In this document: piece after piece, positions 1 to 7,021 of the stretch
How the letters are laid out: each line of letters starts with the position of its first letter
Numbering within the stretch: position 1 is the first letter of the stretch
Assembly: GCA_023717585.1 (NCBI GenBank)
Contig: JAMQPJ010000036.1
Span: forward strand, 1-7,788
Length of the DNA: 7,788 nt
DNA from: Thermoanaerobaculia bacterium
GTDB lineage: Bacteria; Acidobacteriota; Thermoanaerobaculia; UBA5066
Direction of reading: 5' to 3'
Notes under the pieces: model-generated
What the model was told of the DNA's origin: nothing
What the model saw: only the letters and a program-made list of their open reading frames with translations
The model's database searches: none
Made by a program: the position numbers and the translations under genes

Positions 1-2172
<2,172 letters not shown>

Positions 2173-2278
2173 CGGCGCGGAGTTTACGGGATGCGCTCCG
2201 GCTGCGTCTGGCGGCGGACGCGCGTCCGCGATACAGTCTTGCAAGAACCGGGATCGAGAGAAAAAGGAGATTCTGCGA
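2173..2278. promoter_or_regulatory. Divergent promoter region between carB and the HhH-protein gene, with two palindromes
   Basis: This 106-bp spacer must hold the promoters of both divergent units. It contains a perfect 16-bp palindrome, GCGGACGCGCGTCCGC, at 2214-2229, and a perfect 10-bp palindrome, TCTTGCAAGA, at 2237-2246, with 7 bp between them. I could not find convincing -35/-10 pairs for either direction. TACAGT (2233-2237 and neighbours) on the plus strand is only a weak -10 match. The palindromes could be operator sites or RNA hairpins in a leader. The GC-rich one could also arise by chance at this composition. Confidence 0.4.
2264..2269 (+). promoter_or_regulatory. Ribosome binding site deciding the HhH-protein start
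   Basis: AAGGAG lies 9 nt before the ATG at 2279. The reading frame is open 43 codons further upstream, into the carB coding region, but those codons have no comparable site. Starting at 2279 also puts a clean signal peptide at the N-terminus. This site therefore fixes the start. Confidence 0.85.
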
Positions 2279-3025
2279 ATGAGAAGAGCAATCCGGAACG
2301 GCCTCGCGGCGTGTGTCGCAATATTGGCTCTCGCGGCGTCTCCGGCCGCCCTTGCCGCCAAAAAGAAGACGCCGGCGCCGGCTGCCGAGGCGTCGAGCGC
2401 CTCCACGGCGTCCGACAAGGCCGCAAAGACCGAGAAGGTCAACCTGAACACGGCCGACGAGAAGGCGGTCGCCGGCGCCAAGGGCGTCGGGGAGAAGCTC
2501 GCCAAGGAGCTCGTCAAGAACCGCCCCTACAAGACGTGGGAAGAGGTCTCGAAGGTCAAGGGCGTCGGCTCCGGCAAGAAGCTCGACTCCCTGAAGAAGG
2601 TCCTCAAGCTCACGGAAGGCGTCGCGGCAAAGGAAGAGCCGGCCGCGGAGAAGGAAGCCAAAGGAAAGAAAACCAAGAGTTCTTCGAAGGGTGAAGAGGC
2701 CGCGGCCGCGGCTTCGGGTGCGACCGCGACGACTGCCAAGGCTTCGGCGCCGCTCGAGCCGTCTTCACCTTCTAAGAAATCTTCCTCTTCCTCTTCCTCT
2801 ACTTCCTCCTCCGCAAAGCTCGCGCCCGGGACGAAGATCAACATCAACACGGCCTCAGCGGAGGAGCTCGACAAGCTGCCGGAGATCGGGCCCGTGAAGG
2901 CGCAGGCGATCGTCGACTACCGCAAGGCGAACGGCAAGTTCGCGTCGCCAGAGGACATCATGAAGGTGCCGGGCATCAAGGAAGGCACGTTCGCGAAGAT
3001 CAAGGACTTCGTGGTCGTCCGGTAA
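2279..3025 (+). CDS. Secreted protein with two ComEA-like helix-hairpin-helix domains joined by a Ser-rich linker
   Basis: A 248-residue protein that probably binds DNA outside the cytoplasm. Residues 1-27 form a Sec signal peptide: a basic MRRAIRNG start, a hydrophobic core ACVAILALAA, and an Ala-rich cleavage region near ALAA. The first helix-hairpin-helix domain spans about 53-111 (VNLNTADEKAV, AKGVGEKLAKELV, KVKGVG). The second spans about 185-246 (ININTASAEELDKLPEIG, KVPGIKEGTFAKI) and is the closer match to the ComEA consensus. Between them, residues 112-184 are low-complexity Lys/Glu/Ala/Ser with an almost pure Ser run at 168-178. ComEA-family proteins bind incoming DNA in the periplasm during natural transformation. 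Most that I know have one HhH unit of this type, so the function here is inferred from the family. A second gene, yidB-like, starts 16 nt downstream and is probably co-transcribed. Confidence 0.9.
   Translation: MRRAIRNGLAACVAILALAASPAALAAKKKTPAPAAEASSASTASDKAAKTEKVNLNTADEKAVAGAKGVGEKLAKELVKNRPYKTWEEVSKVKGVGSGKKLDSLKKVLKLTEGVAAKEEPAAEKEAKGKKTKSSSKGEEAAAAASGATATTAKASAPLEPSSPSKKSSSSSSSTSSSAKLAPGTKININTASAEELDKLPEIGPVKAQAIVDYRKANGKFASPEDIMKVPGIKEGTFAKIKDFVVVR
2780..2800 (+). repeat. Hexanucleotide tandem repeat (TCTTCC) x3.5 inside the Ser linker
   Basis: Three and a half perfect copies of TCTTCC give a 21-nt pure pyrimidine tract on the plus strand. After one A at 2801 a further pyrimidine run reaches 2812. 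The unit is in frame and encodes Ser-Ser, so copy-number change would lengthen or shorten the linker without a frameshift. These TCT/TCC codons contrast with the G/C-ending codons used elsewhere in the window. Confidence 0.85.
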
Positions 3026-3041
3026 ACCAAGGGGAGTGGTG

Positions 3042-3449
3042 ATGGGCCTTCTCGATGAAGTCCTCAAGGCAGTGGGCGGCGGCGATGGCGCCGGTGACGC
3101 GCACAAGAGCCTCGCGATGGAACTCCTCGGCATGGTGTCGGGGAGAGGCGGGTCGGGCGGGCTCACGGGCCTCGTGAACATGTTCAACCAGAAAGGGCTC
3201 GGCGATGTCGTGAGCTCGTGGGTTTCGACGGGGAGGAACCTGCCGATCTCGCCGGAGCAGATCCAGAACGTCCTCGGCAGTTCTCAGATCCAGGCGCTCG
3301 CGGCGAAGGCGGGCATCTCGCCCGAAATGGCGTCGAGCGCGATCTCCCGGATCCTCCCGCAACTCGTTGACAAGGCCACGCCGAACGGCCAGATCCCGGC
3401 CGCCGGCGACCTCATGAGCGTGATCTCGGGGATGTTCGAGAAGAGCTGA
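3042..3449 (+). CDS. YidB-like protein (DUF937 family)
   Basis: A 135-residue protein of the YidB/DUF937 family, whose biochemical role is not established. It opens MGLLDEVLKAVGGG, close to the E. coli YidB start MGLFDEV. The family core follows: KGLGDVVSSWVSTGRN (about 51-66), ISPEQIQNVLGS (69-80), a helix AGISPEMASSAIS (90-102) and ILPQLVDKATPNGQIP (104-119). There is no signal peptide or membrane segment, so it is probably cytoplasmic. I chose the ATG at 3042 because the purine-rich AAGGGGAG at 3029-3036 sits 5 nt before it. In-frame GTG codons at 3036 and 3039 are too close to that site, and the ATG start matches the family. It follows the HhH-protein stop by 16 nt, which suggests one transcript. 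The 57-bp gap after it, to the converging SGNH gene, shows no strong terminator. Confidence 0.85.
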   Translation: MGLLDEVLKAVGGGDGAGDAHKSLAMELLGMVSGRGGSGGLTGLVNMFNQKGLGDVVSSWVSTGRNLPISPEQIQNVLGSSQIQALAAKAGISPEMASSAISRILPQLVDKATPNGQIPAAGDLMSVISGMFEKS

Positions 3450-3506
3450 GTAGCGCCCTCTACCGCGCTGTCGATCCGGCGCTCCGAAGCAGGCGTCCGC
3501 GTTAGC

Positions 3507-5606
3507 CTAGAAGCTCATCCCGACGTAACTACCATCCGACGTCGCGGCGTCGTTCAGAACCCCGTATGCGAGGAAGCGCGAGCTGCCGGAGGTCCTCTCC
3601 ACCCTCACGTAGCCCAGCGCCACGCCGGACGATTCGAGCGGCCGGTCGAACTGACGCCACTCGCCCGGCGCGAGCGTCACCTCCAGGGGCGTGCCCAGAG
3701 CCACGCCGAGGTTGCCGAAATAGGTGATCCGCAGCGTTATGGAGTCGCCGGCGTCCCCCCGGTTGACGACCGCCAGGTTGGACCGCATGGACGCGTCCTG
3801 CCGGAGGCCGTAGACCCAGACGGGCGCGTCGGCCGTCTGCTCGAGCGTCATGGCCGGGTAGAAGAGCCCGAACGTTCCCCCGCCTCCCGGTGTCGACGTC
3901 CGCCCGCCCAGGAAGACCAGGCTCGCCGACGGCGCCCCGGAGAACGTCGCCCTCAGCGAGCCCACCTTCGCGCTGCCGTCCGGCGGGATCGTGAGCCCCT
4001 GCGACCCCAGAAACGCGATGGCATCCGCGACGACGCGAATCTCTCCCGGCGCGAGAGTGAGCGTGACCGTCCCGCTGCCGCCGCCGAGGGCGGCCGTGTA
4101 GAGGAGCGACACGGTTACGGTCGCCGGCGCCCGCGAGACGAGCGTCAGCTCCGTCGTGTAGTGGCTCCCGCCCGCTCCGAAAACGTCGAGGACGACCGGC
4201 AACAGGAGCTCAGGGCCCGGTGACGCGGTCGTGATCGGGATCGTCCTCGTCCCGCTGGCGGCGCAGCCCGCCGCGCTCGTGACGCTCGACGTGAGGAGCA
4301 CGCTGCCGCTGGCCCCGGCCGTGAACGTGATCGTCCTTCCGGCGGCGCTCCCGGCGATCGTGCCGCCCGAGATCGTCCAGGCGTAGCTCGCGCCCGCACC
4401 CGCGTCGGGCACCGACGCGACGTTCCCCGTCGACCCGGGGGCCACGTGGTCCGGGGCGCTGACGGTCGCGGCCGGCGGCGCGTTCACCGTGACGGTGTGT
4501 GGGGTGGACGCCGCCTGGCAGCCGGTAGACGTCGTGACGCTCACGGTGTACGTCGTGGTCGCGGCGGGCGAGATGGTGAGGGTCCGCGTGGTCGCGCCGG
4601 TCGACCAGAGGTACGAGGCGAAGCCCGCGCCCGCGTCGAGCGTGACGTTGCCCCCCGCGCAGACGGCAACCGGCCCCGTGATCGTCACGGGGCAGCCCGG
4701 GGCGAGGAAAGCGCGCAGCTCCTGCAGATCGAGCGCGTCGGCGACCAGCTCCCCCGCGTAGAGGGAAGCCAGCCGGCGCGGGTGATAGCCGTCGCCCTCG
4801 CGGGCGATCTTGGCGTAGTCCGGGATGCCGCCCGTCGACCAGACCTCGGACGGGAAAGCGGTCGTTGGCTTGTTGACGAGAAAAGGCGTGTACTGATCGG
4901 CGAACCGGACCCGCACGCCGGGCTGCGCGGCGGCCAGCTCGGTCACGGCGTCCCGGGCCCGCTCGAGGAAGCGGTGCCGCTCCAGCTCCACGTACTCGGC
5001 GTCCGGCCCGCCCGACCGCTGGTCGTCCGGCATGTGGCCGGTCACGACGACGATCGGGTCGGCCCGGCACGAAGAGCCGCGCGCGAGGAGCAGGATCAGC
5101 TCCTTGAGCTCGGCCTTGTAGCCGGCGTCGTTGTCGTTCCCGAGGTCGTTCCCGCCGCGGGACGCGAACGCCAGCTCGTAGCAGAACGCGCGGCTCTCGA
5201 GCTCGGCCCGGAGCTGCCCGAGCCACGACGGGATCGACGTGCCGGAGATGGCCGAAGTCCGCCCGGGGGCGGTCGACGGGTAGGTGCCCGAGTACGGCGC
5301 GTCGTCGGCATCGGCCCAGACGTCCGAGCCGACGAACTCGAGGTCGAGGTCGGGGGCGCGGAGGCGGAGGCGATCCCGCAACGGCACCATCCAGCCGTAC
5401 TCCTCGTTGTCGTTGCGCAGCGCCCCGCCGCCCCGGTCGTTGAGCGACCCGGTGGCCGTGAACGGCGGCGCGACCCAGCGGTTGCGCCGCTCGATGCTCT
5501 CGCCGGAGACGTAGACACGGATCGTGCTCGCCGGCTGGGCGACGGCCCGCGTCGCGAGAAGACCCGGGGCGAGCACCGTCAGTGTGAGCGCGGGGAGGAT
5601 CTTCAT
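3507..5606 (-). CDS. Secreted SGNH/GDSL hydrolase-like protein with two Ig/PKD-like domains and a duplicated C-terminal module
   Basis: A 699-residue exported protein, probably an esterase or carbohydrate deacetylase acting outside the cytoplasm; the substrate is unknown. Residues 1-24 are a signal peptide ending in AVAQ. Residues 28-300 look like an SGNH hydrolase: block I is VYVSGESI with the candidate nucleophile Ser37 (GES in place of GDS), block III is GGNDLGND with Asn153, and block V is GDGYHP with Asp272 and His275 three residues apart, as the family requires. Two Ig/PKD-like beta domains follow: about 305-375 (VTLDAG, YLWSTGATT, TYTVSV) and 378-460 (YAWTISGG, ITFTAG). The last part, about 465-699, is a beta-rich module containing an internal duplication. 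There is no LPXTG or membrane anchor. The RBS AGGAGG sits 5 nt before the ATG at 5606. The gene is last in the minus-strand series and lies 68 bp after the toxin gene. Confidence 0.8.
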   Translation of the reverse strand: MKILPALTLTVLAPGLLATRAVAQPASTIRVYVSGESIERRNRWVAPPFTATGSLNDRGGGALRNDNEEYGWMVPLRDRLRLRAPDLDLEFVGSDVWADADDAPYSGTYPSTAPGRTSAISGTSIPSWLGQLRAELESRAFCYELAFASRGGNDLGNDNDAGYKAELKELILLLARGSSCRADPIVVVTGHMPDDQRSGGPDAEYVELERHRFLERARDAVTELAAAQPGVRVRFADQYTPFLVNKPTTAFPSEVWSTGGIPDYAKIAREGDGYHPRRLASLYAGELVADALDLQELRAFLAPGCPVTITGPVAVCAGGNVTLDAGAGFASYLWSTGATTRTLTISPAATTTYTVSVTTSTGCQAASTPHTVTVNAPPAATVSAPDHVAPGSTGNVASVPDAGAGASYAWTISGGTIAGSAAGRTITFTAGASGSVLLTSSVTSAAGCAASGTRTIPITTASPGPELLLPVVLDVFGAGGSHYTTELTLVSRAPATVTVSLLYTAALGGGSGTVTLTLAPGEIRVVADAIAFLGSQGLTIPPDGSAKVGSLRATFSGAPSASLVFLGGRTSTPGGGGTFGLFYPAMTLEQTADAPVWVYGLRQDASMRSNLAVVNRGDAGDSITLRITYFGNLGVALGTPLEVTLAPGEWRQFDRPLESSGVALGYVRVERTSGSSRFLAYGVLNDAATSDGSYVGMSF

Positions 5607-5611
5607 GGTGG

Positions 5612-5617
5612 CCTCCT
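5612..5617 (-). promoter_or_regulatory. Ribosome binding site of the SGNH-hydrolase gene
   Basis: On the minus strand AGGAGG lies 5 nt before the ATG at 5606. It is a full match to the anti-Shine-Dalgarno core and fixes the start. It is also only 3 nt downstream of the hairpin at 5621-5650. Confidence 0.85.
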
Positions 5618-5620
5618 GGG

Positions 5621-5650
5621 CGGGCCGGTGCGCGATCTCGCGCCGGCCCG
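5621..5650 (-). terminator. GC-rich hairpin between the toxin gene and the SGNH gene (terminator or leader structure)
   Basis: The arms CGGGCCGGTGCG (5621-5632) and CGCGCCGGCCCG (5639-5650), plus-strand reading, can pair over 12 bp with one mismatch or wobble, around a 6-nt loop. It lies 24 bp after the toxin stop and ends 3 nt before the AGGAGG of the next gene. No U-tract follows on the minus strand, so it is not a classical intrinsic terminator. It could attenuate read-through, stabilise a 3' end, or affect translation of the SGNH gene. Confidence 0.45.
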
Positions 5651-5674
5651 TCTGGGAATGAGCGTGAGGCGGTC

Positions 5675-6094
5675 TCAGCGCCCCCAGTTTTCCACGGCCA
5701 GCGCCTCGAACGCGCGGAAGTCGGCGACGTTGCGCGTCACGAGGATGAGTCCGTTCACGCGGGCGATCGCGGCGATCTGGCCGTCGGCGAACGGAGGCGT
5801 TTTCCCGAGGCGGGAAAGCCGGGCGCGCTCGATCGCGTGAACCTCGGCAGCGGGAGTGTCGTAGGAAAAGACCGGGAGGGTCGGTCCGACGACCTCCCGT
5901 AGATACGTTTCGATCAGCCCGCGCTTCCGGGCACTCTTCGAGATCCGCGCGCCGAACAGCATTTCATGCCACGTGACGCTCGAAGTCGCGATCTCGCCCT
6001 GATGCTTTTCGAGGCGGCTGAGGATCGAAGGCTCGGGTATGGCCCGAAGCGGCTCCGAGAGAATGTCGGTATCGAGCAGGTAGCGGGAGCTCAG
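5675..6094 (-). CDS. VapC-type PIN-domain toxin, probably starting at a CTG codon
   Basis: The ribonuclease toxin of a type II toxin-antitoxin pair. From the CTG at 6094 the frame gives 139 residues, the usual VapC/FitB length. It opens with the PIN hallmark RYLLDTDILSEPL (first catalytic Asp8). It continues with SSVTWHEMLFGAR (Glu44), PPFADGQIAAIA (Asp104) and LVTRNVADF (Asn122, Asp125), so the acidic quartet expected for Mg2+-dependent RNA cleavage is complete. The first in-frame ATG (5962) would begin at residue 45 and lose Asp8 and Glu44, so it is unlikely to be the true start. No ATG, GTG or TTG exists in frame between that ATG and the upstream TGA. The CTG overlaps the antitoxin stop as CTGA. 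The sequence GGTGA, which can pair with the anti-Shine-Dalgarno, ends 4 nt before it. An ATG-to-CTG mutation that silences the gene is the main alternative. Confidence 0.88.
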   Translation of the reverse strand: MSSRYLLDTDILSEPLRAIPEPSILSRLEKHQGEIATSSVTWHEMLFGARISKSARKRGLIETYLREVVGPTLPVFSYDTPAAEVHAIERARLSRLGKTPPFADGQIAAIARVNGLILVTRNVADFRAFEALAVENWGR

Positions 6095-6103
6095 ATGTTC
6101 ACC
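6091..6103 (-). promoter_or_regulatory. Start/stop overlap (CTGA) and SD-like GGTGA coupling antitoxin to toxin
   Basis: On the minus strand the antitoxin stop TGA (6093-6091) shares two bases with a CTG (6094-6092), in the position where ATGA is normally seen in such pairs. GGTGA at 6103-6099 matches the distal part of the extended Shine-Dalgarno, with ACAT between it and the CTG. Toxin translation would thus depend on ribosomes finishing the antitoxin, and a weak start codon would keep toxin synthesis low. This reading is inferred; the bases are seen directly. Confidence 0.6.
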
Positions 6104-6369
6104 GGGCGCCCGGGCGACTTGTCACGGAGCCTTCCGAAGAAGGACCGGTCGATTCCGCCACGCTTGAGGTCGTTTGCCTTTCGAAACCGGCGAAGGGCGG
6201 AAGCGAAGGAACCCCGGGCTCCCGCGAGCGTCTCGAACTCGCGAACCGAAACGATCATGGCGACCGGCTTTCCCCGCCGCGTCAGCTCCACGGGCGGCCC
6301 GGTTTCGACGTCATGAACGACCTTTGCGAGGCGATTTCGCGCGTCGGCGATGGACAGGCTTTTCGGCAC
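6091..6369 (-). CDS. Type II antitoxin, Phd/YefM family
   Basis: A 92-residue antitoxin expected to bind and inhibit the adjacent PIN toxin and to repress its own promoter. The N-terminal half has the Phd/YefM fold signature: SIADARNRLAKVVHDVE (6-22), then PVELTRRGKPVAMIVSVREFETL (26-48), where the Thr-Arg-Arg-Gly-Lys-Pro turn and the Ser-x-x-Glu-Phe-x-x-Leu helix are typical. The C-terminal half (about 53-92) is basic and probably disordered until it wraps the toxin. The start is GTG at 6369, preceded by GGAGG (6378-6374) with a 4-nt gap. The gene begins 40 bp after the stop of the SH3/TonB-like gene and overlaps the toxin by 4 nt, the usual antitoxin-first order. Confidence 0.88.
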   Translation of the reverse strand: MPKSLSIADARNRLAKVVHDVETGPPVELTRRGKPVAMIVSVREFETLAGARGSFASALRRFRKANDLKRGGIDRSFFGRLRDKSPGRPVNI

Positions 6370-6375
6370 GTGACC

Positions 6376-6404
6376 TCCAGATAGCCATCCAGAGCGCCAT
6401 CATA
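6376..6404 (-). promoter_or_regulatory. Putative antitoxin-toxin promoter/operator with two direct repeats
   Basis: On the minus strand, TATGAT (6404-6399) is a 5-of-6 match to a -10 box, although no good -35 box stands upstream of it. Immediately after it come two direct copies of GGCnnTCTGGA (6398-6388 and 6386-6376), offset by 12 bp and ending in the RBS. Repeats between promoter and start are where an autoregulating antitoxin would bind, but 11-bp repeats with a 2-bp wildcard could be chance. Confidence 0.3.
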
Positions 6405-6409
6405 CAGCC

Positions 6410-7021
6410 TCAGAACGTCCGCGTGTAGACGTACGTGAAGCCGGTGACCCGGCACTTCTTGACCGGCGGCTGGAACGTGACGCCCTGGACCTCGCTCTTC
6501 GCAATCTCCGCGCGCTCCGGCGAGCCCGTCTCGTTCTGGACGACGCGGACTGTCCGGACTTTTCCGTTTTCGTCGATTTCGGCCTCGACGACGACCTTCC
6601 CCTTGGTTTCCGGGGTTCCGGACCCGCCGGAACCTTGCGACATGTGGAGCATCGGCGGCGTCAGGAGAACCTCGCGGCGGTCGGGAAGACATCCGTCATC
6701 CTTCCTGAGGAGGTCCTTCCGGATCCAGCCCGTTCTCGTGTCCGCGAGCTTGACGCGCAGCCAGCCTTCTTTTTCTTCGAAGGAGGTCAGGCGGGCGCCT
6801 CTGCTCAGGCGGGCGACCGTCGGGGCCTTCGTGGACGCGGTCTCACGAACGTTGGCGGATTTCGAACCGACGAGCCACGAGGTTTCGACCGCGACAGGCG
6901 CCGGCTCGGGCTCGGGAGCCGGCACAGGCCTGGGAGCGGGGGGAGGCGGCGGCGCCGAGGCGCAGCTCCAGAGGCCGGCCGCGAAAACGGCTGGAAGGGC
7001 GGCCGCGAGAAGACGCCTCAT
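6410..7021 (-). CDS. Probable lipoprotein with Pro-rich stalk, bacterial SH3 domain and TonB-like C-terminus
   Basis: A 203-residue envelope protein. Residues 1-20 are a signal sequence with a lipobox-like LWSC, making Cys20 the probable lipidated residue; Trp at -2 is unusual, so plain secretion or an N-terminal anchor remains possible. Residues 24-46 are Pro/Ala/Glu-rich (PPPPPAPRPVPAPEPEPAP), as in periplasmic spanning stalks. Residues 52-105 resemble a bacterial SH3 domain (SANVRETASTKAPTVARL, GWLRVKL, GWIRKDLL), a fold that often binds peptidoglycan or peptides. Residues 138-203 resemble a TonB C-terminal domain (KVVVEAEIDENGKVRTVRVV, VTFQPPVKKCRV). Cys111 and Cys190 could pair. The start ATG overlaps the upstream peptidase stop as ATGA, so the two are translated together. 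The role is unknown; a TonB-like adaptor or cell-wall binder is a guess. Confidence 0.78.
   Translation of the reverse strand: MRRLLAAALPAVFAAGLWSCASAPPPPPAPRPVPAPEPEPAPVAVETSWLVGSKSANVRETASTKAPTVARLSRGARLTSFEEKEGWLRVKLADTRTGWIRKDLLRKDDGCLPDRREVLLTPPMLHMSQGSGGSGTPETKGKVVVEAEIDENGKVRTVRVVQNETGSPERAEIAKSEVQGVTFQPPVKKCRVTGFTYVYTRTF

Noticed and set aside
3452..3469. Possible terminator hairpin AGCGC...GCGCT in the convergent gap
   Set aside because: The stem is only 5 bp with an 8-nt loop and no U-tract on either side; this is expected by chance at this GC content.
4210..5226. 338-codon minus-strand frame inside the SGNH-hydrolase gene
   Set aside because: It overlaps the same strand in another frame, is Arg-rich, and has no motif; it is a frame-shifted reading of the real gene.
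4446..5840. 464-codon open frame on the plus strand across the SGNH-hydrolase gene
   Set aside because: It is an antisense shadow with Arg/Gly/Asp-rich sequence and no recognisable domain. The minus-strand gene has a signal peptide, a perfect RBS and catalytic motifs.
5675..5962. 95-residue PIN protein starting at the first ATG, as a real truncated toxin
   Set aside because: The frame continues upstream with an intact PIN N-terminus and both missing acidic residues, so truncation is an artefact of requiring a standard start codon.
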